Shown here piece by piece: positions 15,755 to 25,024 of a DNA stretch of 64,000 nt. The notes below the pieces were generated by a model. It worked only from the letters and a program-made list of their open reading frames with translations, was not told the origin of the DNA and searched no databases. Each line of letters starts with the position of its first letter. Position 1 is the first letter of the stretch. Source of the DNA: an uncultured Lachnospiraceae bacterium (lineage in GTDB: Bacteria; Bacillota; Clostridia; Lachnospirales; Lachnospiraceae); assembly GCA_946546945.1 (NCBI GenBank), contig CAMNOU010000001.1, positions 62,001 through 126,000 of the forward strand, read 5' to 3'. The position numbers and the translations under genes are program-made.

Positions 15755-18187
15755 TTAATCGGGTGTCCTTTCAAGCGTAATAAAACAGATTTCATTTCGG
15801 CTGACCGTTTCATCTATCTGAACAGATCCGGCGGCTGTCTGGGATGTGATGGTCATGGCAGGGACGCAGATCTGTTTCAGATGATTAAGCTCAAAGTCAT
15901 TCAGGTTGAGCGAATGGTCCAGTTTTCTCCATTCATGGAAAATAGAACCATGATCCGCGTTTTCAAGGTGATGCGCTATTTTGTAAGTGCCGGGCCGAAG
16001 TCCGTTCAGGCGCAGAGTAAGAAAAAGCGGTTTGGTATCCTCCAGTGCCGTCTCCGGATATTTTTCGATATCATAGAAGGACGGGTGATGACAGAAATTG
16101 GAAAGAAAATGGGCATAGTTATAAATCAGAATCTGATATCTGTCATTGCCGGAAGCCGTTATGATACACTGACTGTCCTGGTAGATCAGACGGTCTCCGA
16201 GCATGGAAAGGAAACCAAATGCGTGAAAGCCGGGTTTCTTGATCCCCAGACGGCTGATGATTCCGTTCCCTCCGAAGAGAAATGCGTTGTTCCCCGGGTA
16301 TTCATTTGCATAGTCCGTGGTCAGAAAATAACCCATGGCATCCACTTTGTCCCAGTTGTCCAGGCTCTGCTTCAGAATAAACATGGCCTGATACATGGAA
16401 TCATTGAAGGTGTTGTCAGGAGCGATATAGGTGCTGTATTCGGTAATGTACAAAGGAAGTTCGCCCATATGATTCTTCCGGCAGATCTCACGAAGTTTCG
16501 CAACTCTGTTCCGGAAAAAATCAGGATCATCCTCCAGTTCCACCTGTGTCCGGCGGCTGCCCGTCAGGATCTGCGGAGTCTTAAAGGAATAGATATAGAC
16601 GGATATAAAATCCGGATACAGCTGCGCGGCATGCAGGTGACTCAGGACCCGGTCAAAATGTTCGGAAGGAGTAAAACTGTTGTATCCGGGAGCACCTGTC
16701 TGCGCATCCGGAACGATGCTTTTGACAATGCTGTACAGAGTTTGAAAGCGCTTCACATATTCCTCCGGACGTTCTACTTCACTCAGATCAATGCTGCTGT
16801 AACGCATCCAGAGTTCAAATTTCCACGTAGAAACCTCTTCATAGCCGTAATGATTGACACAGGATTTCAGCAGCTCAAAGACAAGTTCGCCGAAAATCTG
16901 ATCCAGTGTATCCGGATTCCCGAGCGTCAGTTTCCCGTCCGGAAGATAGATGTCCGGTGATTTGTCTCCCAGGTCGAACAGCGGCTTCAGGCCAAGGCTG
17001 AGGATGAAGTCGATCACTTCAAATACCCGGGACAAATTAAAGGAATGCTTTCTTCCCTTTTGGAAGTAAGTGGAGATCAGAGACAAAATATTGGTCACTC
17101 TGCCATACCGGAAGTGAAGCTGACTCTGAAGCATCGTCAGATGTTCGCGGAAGGTAGGCATTTCAAAGTTCCGGGCGGTTCCGAGATTGATCAGCTCCTG
17201 CCATGTCGCGTGTAAAGAGGAGGTGTCCCTGACAAAGCAGACAATGTCTCTGTGCTGCGGATTCCGGATCACGGCGGGAGAACTGCCTGCATCGGTATGG
17301 ATGCTGTTGCTTAGATAATCGCGGATCACGGCAGGGTTAGTAAACGGATTGATGGATTTAAAGTTATCCGAAAAACCGCTCCTGTAATGCGTTCTGTATT
17401 GTTCCGGCGTGGTCAGGAACTTTTTCTGAAAGGCTTTCTGAAAGGAAGCCTGATTGGAAAAACCACACAGAAAACCAATCTGATCTCCCGGCAGATCTCT
17501 GTATTTCAGATAATTACATGCAGAATTGAGCCGGAGCTGATTCAGGTAGGTATTAAAGGTTTCCCCGGTCTGTTTTTTGATGAAATTCGACAGATACTGC
17601 GGCGTATAACTCATGTAATCGGCGGCATCCTGCAGTGTGATCTGAGACATGTGGTTGGCCTTCAGCCAGGCTTTCAGCTGTGTCAGCTTCATCTTCTGCT
17701 TATCCGTATTCTTCCCGGCGGAAGCCTCCGCATGCGGTTGAACCAGACAGTTCGCTTTTAACAGATGGAACACCTGATAGATCTGATGAAGGATCAGAAA
17801 GCGGTTTGTCTCCTGATCAGCCGTGTGGGCCATGGACAGTCTGACGAGTGCCGAAAAAATATCTTCATTATAAGAAGCGGGCGTCAGTACAGAATTGCAG
17901 GAAAGTTTTTCAAAATCCTCTGCAAACTGATCGGTAAAAAAAATATAATCAAAAAAAACAGTGAGGCACAGAGCTTTTTTGTCACTGCTCATCTGACAGT
18001 GCCCGGGATCTTTCATAAGAAGGAAGTCGCCGCTTTTCATGGTGCCGTAGAATTCGCGGAAATGGACCCGGGCATCGCCCTGAAGGATGCATAAAAAAGA
18101 GATGCCTTCATTATGAAAGGATTTGTCATAGTCTATATTGAACAAAAAAGAGGAGGACAAGGCCTCTTTTGTGGTAACAATGTCCAT
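15755..18187 (-). CDS. AraC-type regulator fused to a GH39-like domain (paralogue)
   Basis: The protein has 810 residues with the same architecture as its downstream neighbour: a cupin-like N-terminus, AraC HTH (LQDAADYMSYTPQYLSNFIKK and QIGFLCGFSNQASFQKAFQK, about residues 185-270), then a GH39-like barrel. The acid/base motif is again lost (WKFELWMRY where W.FE.WNEP is expected), while LYITEYSTY keeps the nucleophile Glu. Sequence divergence from the neighbour is large, so the duplication is old and the two may read different ligands. It is divergent from the solute-binding protein gene. Confidence 0.85.
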   Translation of the reverse strand: MDIVTTKEALSSSFLFNIDYDKSFHNEGISFLCILQGDARVHFREFYGTMKSGDFLLMKDPGHCQMSSDKKALCLTVFFDYIFFTDQFAEDFEKLSCNSVLTPASYNEDIFSALVRLSMAHTADQETNRFLILHQIYQVFHLLKANCLVQPHAEASAGKNTDKQKMKLTQLKAWLKANHMSQITLQDAADYMSYTPQYLSNFIKKQTGETFNTYLNQLRLNSACNYLKYRDLPGDQIGFLCGFSNQASFQKAFQKKFLTTPEQYRTHYRSGFSDNFKSINPFTNPAVIRDYLSNSIHTDAGSSPAVIRNPQHRDIVCFVRDTSSLHATWQELINLGTARNFEMPTFREHLTMLQSQLHFRYGRVTNILSLISTYFQKGRKHSFNLSRVFEVIDFILSLGLKPLFDLGDKSPDIYLPDGKLTLGNPDTLDQIFGELVFELLKSCVNHYGYEEVSTWKFELWMRYSSIDLSEVERPEEYVKRFQTLYSIVKSIVPDAQTGAPGYNSFTPSEHFDRVLSHLHAAQLYPDFISVYIYSFKTPQILTGSRRTQVELEDDPDFFRNRVAKLREICRKNHMGELPLYITEYSTYIAPDNTFNDSMYQAMFILKQSLDNWDKVDAMGYFLTTDYANEYPGNNAFLFGGNGIISRLGIKKPGFHAFGFLSMLGDRLIYQDSQCIITASGNDRYQILIYNYAHFLSNFCHHPSFYDIEKYPETALEDTKPLFLTLRLNGLRPGTYKIAHHLENADHGSIFHEWRKLDHSLNLNDFELNHLKQICVPAMTITSQTAAGSVQIDETVSRNEICFITLERTPD

Positions 18188-18337
18188 CTGAATGGAATCC
18201 TTTCTTATTCACTGGTAAGAATGAATGGTTTTATACAGGAAGTCTATCATAAAAATCTTAACTTGTCAGCCTTAAAATTAAGATAAAAAGGGTGAAAAGA
18301 AAAAAACGACGGAAAAGAATCAAAAAGTAAAGTCAAA

Positions 18338-18366
18338 TTGACGAAACAGAGTATAAAAAATAAAGA
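18338..18366 (+). promoter_or_regulatory. Candidate promoter for the sugar importer operon
   Basis: TTGACG, 17 bases, then TAAAGA gives a strong -35 and a weak -10, the usual form of an activator-dependent promoter. Alternative TATAAT boxes lie at 18386, 18405 and 18415 without good -35 partners. The 249-base divergent region is very A/T-rich and holds nothing else I can name. Confidence 0.4.
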
Positions 18367-18436
18367 TAATCCGGGAGGTTTTTTTTATAATGAAAGCACA
18401 TTCTTATAATATTCTTATAATGAGGAGGAGAAAAAC

Positions 18437-20026
18437 ATGAAATTGAGAAAACTTGCTTCAATTCTTCTTGTTGGCGCGATGGCATCTGCTTTACTGGCAG
18501 GCTGCGGCAGCGCTGCGACTGAGGAAGAAGCTGCACCGGGCGGCAATGCCGGTACAAGTGCAGAGGCGGAGACAGAAGAGGCGGAAGCGTTTACAGGCTT
18601 TGATGAGACTGAGAATATTGAGATGTACGGCCTGAGCTTCTATGGAGACAATGGTCTGACTGAGGTTATGGATGCAGTCAATGCAATTACAGAAGAACAG
18701 ATCAATGTACATGTAAACTTCACACCGATGGATGTTGCTACCTATATGGAGCAGATCGGACTTATGCTTTCCGGCGGAGAGTCCTTCGATCTGGTTATGG
18801 CAACAGCAATCCCGGTTGTTTCCTTCGGTACCATGCAGTCCCAGAATCAGCTGATGGACATCACAGAGTATATGGATGAGTATGCACCTGAACTTCTGGA
18901 AAAAATGGAAGAGTATATGCCGGCTACCACAGTAGATGGCAAGATTTATGGTGTTCCCTGCTACCGTATTTACAACTCCAGCTACTATGTGATCATGAGA
19001 AAGGACGTTCTTGATCAGCTGAATCTTACCGAGCAGGCACAGGCAATTGCAAGCTGGTCTGATTTCAAGGCGATTCTTGAGCAGGTAAGAGATGCGCAGG
19101 ATTCTCTTCCGGAAGAAATGAGAACCAACGCAATGATCTCCAACCAGGATGCACAGGGTACTGTATTTACAGGTCAGTATTCTGACATCGCTGCAGATGC
19201 ATTTGCAGATGACTTTGGTTTTGAGACACTTTCCGATACAAACAAGATCATCTATGTTGATGAAGAAGGAAAAGTTCAGAACTACTTTGCAACAGACGAT
19301 TACAGAGCAACCGTTGAGCGTGCACATGAGTGGCATGAGGCAGGCCTGATCTACAAGGATGCGGCTACATCCGACGAGACAGGTGATACCCTGATGAGAA
19401 ACGGCATCACATTCTCTTATGTAGTAACTTCCGAAATCGGTGTTGAGCAGGCAAAAGCTGCTGCAACAGGCCGTGAGATCATTGCAGTTCCGATCCATGA
19501 GATCCCGGTACAGACTTCCGTAGGTAACCAGTGGGCATGGTGTGTTCCGACTACATCCGAGCATCCGGAAGCAGCTGTTGCATTCCTGAACCTGTGGTAC
19601 AACAGCCCTGAACTTGAGAACCTGTTCGTATTCGGTATCGAAGGCAGAGACTATGAGCTGAATGATGCAGGCGAGGCAGTTCTCAAAGAGGATCATCAGT
19701 GGCAGTGGGATGACTTCTTCTCAGGCGATCAGTTCCTTGCATATCCGAAGGAAGGTTCCGGGGCTGATTTCCGTGAAGTATCCAAGGCAAGCCTGGATGA
19801 AGCAACCATCTCTCCGTACTATGGATGCACTGTAAACACAGACCCGATCGCAAACGAGCTGACTGCTCTTTCCAACGTATTAAAGAAATACGAGGCAGGT
19901 CTTGAAAGCGGTACAACAGATCCTTCCGGCATCGACCAGATGCTTTCCGAGCTTGAGAGCTCCGGTATGCAGACTGTTCTGGATTACTATCAGGAGCAGC
20001 TGGATGCATGGCTTGCAGAGCAGTAA
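18437..20026 (+). CDS. ABC transporter sugar-binding lipoprotein (LplA-like)
   Basis: The protein has 529 residues with a lipoprotein signal peptide ending in LLAGC (Cys about 23) and an acidic linker. A type 1 extracellular solute-binding domain with a DUF3502-like C-terminal half follows. This form is typical of the large LplA/YtcQ binders that work with LplB/LplC permeases and a shared ATPase encoded elsewhere; no ATPase gene is present here. It should capture an oligosaccharide or glycoside outside the membrane. It is the first gene of the long operon and is followed by a strong hairpin. Confidence 0.88.
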   Translation: MKLRKLASILLVGAMASALLAGCGSAATEEEAAPGGNAGTSAEAETEEAEAFTGFDETENIEMYGLSFYGDNGLTEVMDAVNAITEEQINVHVNFTPMDVATYMEQIGLMLSGGESFDLVMATAIPVVSFGTMQSQNQLMDITEYMDEYAPELLEKMEEYMPATTVDGKIYGVPCYRIYNSSYYVIMRKDVLDQLNLTEQAQAIASWSDFKAILEQVRDAQDSLPEEMRTNAMISNQDAQGTVFTGQYSDIAADAFADDFGFETLSDTNKIIYVDEEGKVQNYFATDDYRATVERAHEWHEAGLIYKDAATSDETGDTLMRNGITFSYVVTSEIGVEQAKAAATGREIIAVPIHEIPVQTSVGNQWAWCVPTTSEHPEAAVAFLNLWYNSPELENLFVFGIEGRDYELNDAGEAVLKEDHQWQWDDFFSGDQFLAYPKEGSGADFREVSKASLDEATISPYYGCTVNTDPIANELTALSNVLKKYEAGLESGTTDPSGIDQMLSELESSGMQTVLDYYQEQLDAWLAEQ

Positions 20027-20067
20027 GAGAGACATCAGACATTTAGATGAGAAGATATGAATGACAG

Positions 20068-20097
20068 TATCCGGCCGGACAGTGATCCGGCCGGATA
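20068..20097 (+). other. Very stable hairpin after the binding-protein gene
   Basis: A perfect 12-bp stem (TATCCGGCCGGA / TCCGGCCGGATA) has a 6-base loop and no T-tract. Placed between binding protein and permease, it is the classical arrangement for 3'-end protection or processing that gives more binding protein than permease. Confidence 0.6.
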
Positions 20098-20173
20098 GTA
20101 TCAAGCGAAACTTGAATTTAGGGAGACTAGAGTTTTGAGACTTATGTAGGGGATTTTCTGTAAGGAGATTATT

Positions 20174-21508
20174 ATGAATAACAAAAATATGTCGAAACTG
20201 GCATCTCTGAAGATTAAAATCATACCCCTGGCGCTGGCTGTAATCACACTGATCACATTGGTAATGCCGTATGCGACATATAAGTATCGTTCCCATACCT
20301 ATGCAGTGAAAGGAATCGGCCTTCTGACAAAGGCGACGATCTGCGGCGGCAAGATTACCATTCCGGTATCTCCTTTCCCTGTAGTGATGGTGGTGGCAGC
20401 GGTGCTTATCATTCTCATGGCGGTCTTCGCTGTGAAAAAACCTGCACTGAGCCTGGAAGTACTGACGATCGCGTCGGTAGCCGGCGTGATGTCGACATTC
20501 AAGATGGCGACAGGCATGTCAAAGGTGATTCCGGACGCGAAGAGCGTAGGGTCCTCCACCGGTGCTTTGGTGGCACTGATCCTGTTTATCCTGATTTTAA
20601 TCATAGGACTGTGGGAATTAAAAGAGTATAAGATACTGGGCGCACTGGATTTCATGTGCATTCCGGGTATGTTATACCTGCTGATCAACAACTACATACC
20701 GATGTTCGGTATTTACATTGCATTTAAGAAAGTCGATTATTCAAAAGGTCTGTGGAACAGTGACTGGGTCGGAATGACGAACTTCAAATATCTGTTCGCT
20801 TCCTCAGATGCTTTTATCATAACAAGAAATACATTACTTTACAATGTGGCTTTCATTGTACTCGGACTGCTCACCGGAATCATCGCAGGTATCTGTCTGG
20901 CTGAACTGTTCAGCAAAGTGGCGCAGAAGTTTTATCAGACAACGATCCTTCTGCCGCAGCTGATTTCCATGGTCATCGTATCCTATATCGTTTACGGTTT
21001 CCTGAGCAACGAAAGCGGTCTTCTGACCAAAGCCATGGGAGGTACGATCAACTTCTATGCTACGCCCAAGGTATGGCCGTTCATCCTGATTCTGGTCTAT
21101 ATCTGGAAACAGCTGGGCTACAACGCGATTGTATTCCTGTCCTCGATCGTTGGTATTGACAAGAGCATGTACGAGGCTGCCCGTGTAGACGGCGCAACCA
21201 AGATGCAGCAGATCATGAGAGTGACGATCCCGCAGCTGAAGCCGACGATCATCACCCTGTTCATCCTGCAGGTCGGCCGAATCTTCTATTCCGATTTCGG
21301 TCTGTTCTATCAGGTTCCGCTGGATGCCGGCGCGCTCTACAACGTGACCAATACCGTAGATACTTATGTATACCGCGCATTGCTGGTAAATAATAATATT
21401 TCTACCGCATCAGCGGCAAGTACCTATCAGGCAATCGTAGGTTTCGCAATTGTGTTTGCTGTAAACATGATCATCCGGAAGGTTGACCGGGAGAACGCAA
21501 TGTTCTAG
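20174..21508 (+). CDS. ABC transporter permease (LplB-like) with an N-terminal membrane extension
   Basis: The protein has 444 residues, about 140 longer than usual LplB permeases. The extra N-terminal part (about residues 1-155) has four hydrophobic segments. The canonical permease follows (MLYLLINNYIPMFGIYIAF...), including the EAA loop YEAARVDGATKMQQIMRVTIPQLKPT. It forms half of the membrane channel of the importer. The ribosome binding site AAGGAG supports the start, so the extension appears genuine. Confidence 0.88.
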   Translation: MNNKNMSKLASLKIKIIPLALAVITLITLVMPYATYKYRSHTYAVKGIGLLTKATICGGKITIPVSPFPVVMVVAAVLIILMAVFAVKKPALSLEVLTIASVAGVMSTFKMATGMSKVIPDAKSVGSSTGALVALILFILILIIGLWELKEYKILGALDFMCIPGMLYLLINNYIPMFGIYIAFKKVDYSKGLWNSDWVGMTNFKYLFASSDAFIITRNTLLYNVAFIVLGLLTGIIAGICLAELFSKVAQKFYQTTILLPQLISMVIVSYIVYGFLSNESGLLTKAMGGTINFYATPKVWPFILILVYIWKQLGYNAIVFLSSIVGIDKSMYEAARVDGATKMQQIMRVTIPQLKPTIITLFILQVGRIFYSDFGLFYQVPLDAGALYNVTNTVDTYVYRALLVNNNISTASAASTYQAIVGFAIVFAVNMIIRKVDRENAMF

Positions 21509-21526
21509 GAAAGGGGGATTGACATT

Positions 21527-22471
21527 ATGGCTAAAAAAAGTGTAAAAGAAGCAAATAAAAATATTGATGTTGATTCCGGCGTAAGAGGTGCCAGTGATAA
21601 GCGGTTCCAGATTGTGCTTCATGTCATCCTGATCATCATGACTGCAGCAGCAATCCTGCCGTTTGTGCTCCTGGTTGCTTCATCACTTACGGATGACGCA
21701 ACACTGATGAAATTCGGTTACAATTTCTGGCCGAGGAAGTTCTCCGGCTATGCATACAGCTACCTGTTCCACTCCAACGGAAGAAGCGTGTTCCATGCGT
21801 ATGGAATTACGATCATCATTACGATCGTCGGTACGATTCTTTCCCTGCTGGCAGGCCCCATGCTTGGCTATGCTTTGTCCAGAAGAGATTACAGCCGCGG
21901 AAGAGTACTCACATTCCTTGTGTTCTTTACCTCGCTGTTTAACGGCGGTCTGGTTCCTTCCTACATCATGTGGACACAGACCTTCCACGTGAAGAATACG
22001 ATTTTTGCGCTGATTTTCCCGACGCTTCTGTTCAACAGTTTTTACATTATTCTGTATAAGAATAACTTTGCGACGAATATCCATCCCGCCCTCATTGAGG
22101 CGGCCAAGATCGACGGTGCCGGCGAGTGGTACATCTACTTCAAGATCATATTGCCGCTGTCGCTTCCGATTCTGGCTACGGTAGGGCTTCTGGTTGCATT
22201 GGGATACTGGAATGACTGGCAGAACGGTCTGTACTTTATCTCGGATAAAAACCTGTACTCGCTGCAGCAGCTGTTGAAGAGTATCATTGATAATATCAAG
22301 GCGATGGCATCTGTCAGCACGGGATCCGTTGCGGACGCGGTTGCGAAGCTGCCGAGTAACTCGATCCGTATGGCGATGGCTGTTGTCGGCGTTATTCCGA
22401 TCATGGCGCTGTATCCTTTCTTCCAGAAGGCATTCGTTGCAGGTATCTCACTTGGCGGCGTAAAGGAATAA
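21527..22471 (+). CDS. Carbohydrate ABC transporter permease (LplC/YtcP-like)
   Basis: The protein has 314 residues with six predicted membrane helices and the EAA loop IEAAKIDGAGEWYIYFKIILPLS. The C-terminal GGVKE is typical of this permease class. It pairs with the preceding permease, 18 bases away, to import the ligand of the 18437 lipoprotein. Confidence 0.9.
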   Translation: MAKKSVKEANKNIDVDSGVRGASDKRFQIVLHVILIIMTAAAILPFVLLVASSLTDDATLMKFGYNFWPRKFSGYAYSYLFHSNGRSVFHAYGITIIITIVGTILSLLAGPMLGYALSRRDYSRGRVLTFLVFFTSLFNGGLVPSYIMWTQTFHVKNTIFALIFPTLLFNSFYIILYKNNFATNIHPALIEAAKIDGAGEWYIYFKIILPLSLPILATVGLLVALGYWNDWQNGLYFISDKNLYSLQQLLKSIIDNIKAMASVSTGSVADAVAKLPSNSIRMAMAVVGVIPIMALYPFFQKAFVAGISLGGVKE

Positions 22472-22484
22472 AGAGGGGATTGCT

Positions 22485-22820
22485 ATGACAAACAAAGAAG
22501 TTGTCCGGGCCATGTATGATGAGTTTTTCAACGCGCATGATATATCGGCGGCAGAGAAATATGTAAAAGAGGATTATATCCAGCATAATCCCGGCGTCGG
22601 GCAGGGAAGAGCTGCCCTGATGGAAGGGTTTGCAAAGAAATTTGAGATGGAGCCCACGTTTCACCTTGAGATCAAGATGATGATCGAAGAAGATGATAAA
22701 GTGGCAGTCTATCTGAAAAATGTGGATCCCGAGGGAAACACGAAAGCCAGAGTGGTAGATATCTATCGTCTGGAAGATGGTAAGTTAGCAGAGCACTGGG
22801 ATGTCCTGATGCCTGTATAA
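22485..22820 (+). CDS. SnoaL/NTF2-like small protein
   Basis: The protein has 111 residues with a cone-shaped NTF2 fold pattern: VRAMYDEFFNAHD, YVKEDYIQHNPGVGQGRAAL and VVDIYRLEDGKLAEHWDV at the end. The family includes ester cyclases, ketosteroid-isomerase-like proteins and dehydratases that act on keto compounds. In this operon it could isomerise or hydrate a keto-sugar or enone intermediate, but that is inference. It starts 13 bases after the permease. Confidence 0.75.
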   Translation: MTNKEVVRAMYDEFFNAHDISAAEKYVKEDYIQHNPGVGQGRAALMEGFAKKFEMEPTFHLEIKMMIEEDDKVAVYLKNVDPEGNTKARVVDIYRLEDGKLAEHWDVLMPV

Positions 22821-22843
22821 TTAAGAAATGGAGGATTACGAAA

Positions 22844-23959
22844 ATGAAAAACGGAAAAGTTCAGATCGGTATTGTAGGATGCGGCGGAATCGCGAATCAG
22901 AAACATATGCCGGCAATGAAGGCAAACGCTGACCTTTGTGATATTATTGCATTCTGCGATATCATTGAAGAGCGCGCAATCAAAGCAAAAGAAGATTTCG
23001 GCACACCGGATGCAAAAGTATATACGGACTATAAAGAGCTGGTTAAGAATCCGGATATCGATGTTGTACATGTACTGACACCGAACGTTGCTCACTGCCC
23101 GATCACCGTTGCTGCATTTGAGGCCGGCAAGCATGTACTGAGCGAGAAGCCGATGGCTCACAATACTGCAGATGCACAGAAGATGATCGATGCATGGAAG
23201 AAGTCCGGAAAGAAGTTCACGATCGGATATCAGAACCGTTTCCGTGAAGAAGTTATGAACCTCCATGCAGCATGCGAGAAAGGGGAACTCGGTGAGATCT
23301 ATTACGGAAAAGCACACGCAGTTCGCCGCAGAGCAGTTCCTACCTGGGGCGTATTCCCGAACAAGGCTCTTCAGGGCGGCGGTCCCCTGATCGACATCGG
23401 AACACATGCGCTGGATATCACCTTATGGTGCATGAACAATTACAAGCCGGTTAGCGTTACAGGTTCTGTATATTACAAATTAGGCCATATGCCGGAAGCA
23501 GTAGAAGGAAACCTGTTCGGACCATGGGATCCGGAAACTTATGAGGTAGAGGATTCCGCAATGGGATTCATCAAGATGGAAAACGGAGCTACCATTGCTC
23601 TGGAAGCATCCTGGGCACTGAACATGCTTGATTCCAGAGAAGCATCCACCACACTTTGCGGAACACTGGCAGGCGCAGAGGTTCGTTCCGGCATGAGCTA
23701 CAGCAAGAACGAGCTGATCTACAACCGCGGCCGCAACGGACAGCTGATGCAGGAGACCATTTCTCCGGTAGGTCAGGTCGCATACTTCGGCGGCGGCGGA
23801 AGCGCAGAAGGCGTTGCTGAGAACAGACAGTGGATGGAAGCAATCATCAACGATACTGAGCCGTTGGTAAAACCTGAGCAGGCATTTGTTGTTACACAGA
23901 TTCTTGAGGCAATCTATGAGTCTGACAAACAGGGTAAAGAAATTTACTTAAATAAATAA
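22844..23959 (+). CDS. Gfo/Idh/MocA family oxidoreductase, candidate glycoside 3-dehydrogenase
   Basis: The protein has 371 residues. The N-terminal Rossmann domain has GCGGIANQKHMPA, the catalytic Lys lies in EKPMAHN (101-103), and the sugar-binding Asp184 and His188 lie in LIDIGTHALD. Cytosolic NAD-dependent members oxidise sugar hydroxyls; DgpA/CarA-like steps in C-glycoside breakdown make 3-keto-glycosides. Placed between the importer and the C-glycosidase-like pair, it is the best candidate for that oxidation. A terminator follows. Confidence 0.85.
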   Translation: MKNGKVQIGIVGCGGIANQKHMPAMKANADLCDIIAFCDIIEERAIKAKEDFGTPDAKVYTDYKELVKNPDIDVVHVLTPNVAHCPITVAAFEAGKHVLSEKPMAHNTADAQKMIDAWKKSGKKFTIGYQNRFREEVMNLHAACEKGELGEIYYGKAHAVRRRAVPTWGVFPNKALQGGGPLIDIGTHALDITLWCMNNYKPVSVTGSVYYKLGHMPEAVEGNLFGPWDPETYEVEDSAMGFIKMENGATIALEASWALNMLDSREASTTLCGTLAGAEVRSGMSYSKNELIYNRGRNGQLMQETISPVGQVAYFGGGGSAEGVAENRQWMEAIINDTEPLVKPEQAFVVTQILEAIYESDKQGKEIYLNK

Positions 23960-23970
23960 TAATGTCGCTG

Positions 23971-24006
23971 AAGGGCTGCTTAAGATTCTTATCCGGCAGC
24001 CCTTTT
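23971..24006 (+). terminator. Intrinsic terminator after the Gfo/Idh/MocA gene
   Basis: A 9-bp stem AAGGGCTGC/GCAGCCCTT with a 16-base loop is followed by TTAT. The short T-run suggests partial read-through into the next gene. Confidence 0.6.
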
Positions 24007-24037
24007 ATGTATATGATTCAGAAAGAAGGAGAAAAAA

Positions 24038-24958
24038 ATGAAATTAGGATTTGTCAGCGCTATTTTGGATCAGAGCAGCTTTGAAGAGATGATGGATATT
24101 GCCGGCGAGCTTCAGTTCGAGTGCGTGGAAGTTGCATGCTGGCCGCAGGGAAAGGCAGAAAGAAGATATGCAGGAGTCAGCCATATTGATGCTGAGCGTG
24201 TGAATACAGATGATGCTTACGCAAAGCATATCCTGGATTATGCGGCGCAGAAGGGCGTGGAGATCTCTTCTCTTGCATACTATCCGAATACTCTGGATCC
24301 GGATCCGGAGAAACGCAGTACGGCAGTGGAGCACTTAAAAGAGCTGATCAAAGCGAGTGCGAAGCTTGGCGTGAATATGGTCACGACCTTTATCGGACGC
24401 GACCAGTCAAAGACAGTGGAGGAGAACCTGGAAATCGTGAAGGAAGTATGGCCTCCGATCATTGCCCTGGCAGAAGAACAGGGTGTGAAGGTGGCAATTG
24501 AGAACTGCCCGATGCTGTTCGGAACGGATCAGTGGCCGGGAGGACAGAACCTGATGACGACTCCCGCGAACTGGAGAAAGGTATTTGAAATCCTTCCGAG
24601 TGACAATTTCGGCATCAATTATGATCCGTCTCATTTTGTATGGCAGATGATCGATTACATTAAGCCGATCTACGAGTTCAGGGACAAGATCTTCCATGTA
24701 CACTATAAGGATATCAAGATCTATCCGGACAAACTTCAGGAAGTGGGCATCATGGGGTATCCGCTTGACTTTATGTCTCCGAAGCTTCCCGGATATGGAG
24801 ATGTAGACTGGGGCAAATATGTATCTGCCTTGACAGATATCGGCTATGACGGCTATACTTGTATCGAAGTTGAGGATAAATTCTTTGAGGGAAGCCAGAA
24901 GAAGGTACTGGATTCTCTGAAACTCTCCAGAAATTATATGAGAAATTTTGTCATCTAA
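24038..24958 (+). CDS. Sugar phosphate isomerase/epimerase family TIM barrel
   Basis: The protein has 306 residues of the xylose-isomerase-like / AP endonuclease 2 barrel. Metal-ligand candidates are Glu155 (AIENCP), Asp196 and His199 (NYDPSHFVW), His222 (HVHYKD) and Glu277 (CIEVED). Members act as keto-sugar isomerases, epimerases and, in 3-keto-glycoside pathways, hydratases of 2-hydroxy-3-keto-glucal. Its place between a candidate 3-dehydrogenase and the C-glycosidase-like pair fits a hydratase or isomerase step. A strong terminator follows. Confidence 0.83.
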   Translation: MKLGFVSAILDQSSFEEMMDIAGELQFECVEVACWPQGKAERRYAGVSHIDAERVNTDDAYAKHILDYAAQKGVEISSLAYYPNTLDPDPEKRSTAVEHLKELIKASAKLGVNMVTTFIGRDQSKTVEENLEIVKEVWPPIIALAEEQGVKVAIENCPMLFGTDQWPGGQNLMTTPANWRKVFEILPSDNFGINYDPSHFVWQMIDYIKPIYEFRDKIFHVHYKDIKIYPDKLQEVGIMGYPLDFMSPKLPGYGDVDWGKYVSALTDIGYDGYTCIEVEDKFFEGSQKKVLDSLKLSRNYMRNFVI

Positions 24959-24966
24959 ATAAAAAA

Positions 24967-25000
24967 TGTTCAGAGCCTGAAATACGGCTCTGAACAATTT
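24967..25000 (+). terminator. Intrinsic terminator
   Basis: A perfect 11-bp stem TGTTCAGAGCC/GGCTCTGAACA with an 8-base loop is followed by ATTTT. It separates the importer block from the alpha/beta pair, so the downstream genes may have another promoter or rely on read-through. Confidence 0.7.
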
Positions 25001-25024
25001 TGACCGGAATGTTGGAGGAATCAT

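Noticed and set aside
15560-16960. A 466-codon open frame on the plus strand, opposite the GH39-fused regulators
   Set aside because: It runs antisense to two clear genes, has no ribosome binding site and encodes no recognisable domain; it follows from codon bias of the opposite strand.
13322-18187. Annotating the two large regulators as active beta-xylosidases
   Set aside because: The acid/base Glu of GH39 is absent in both, there is no secretion signal and an AraC HTH is fused, so a sensory role fits better.
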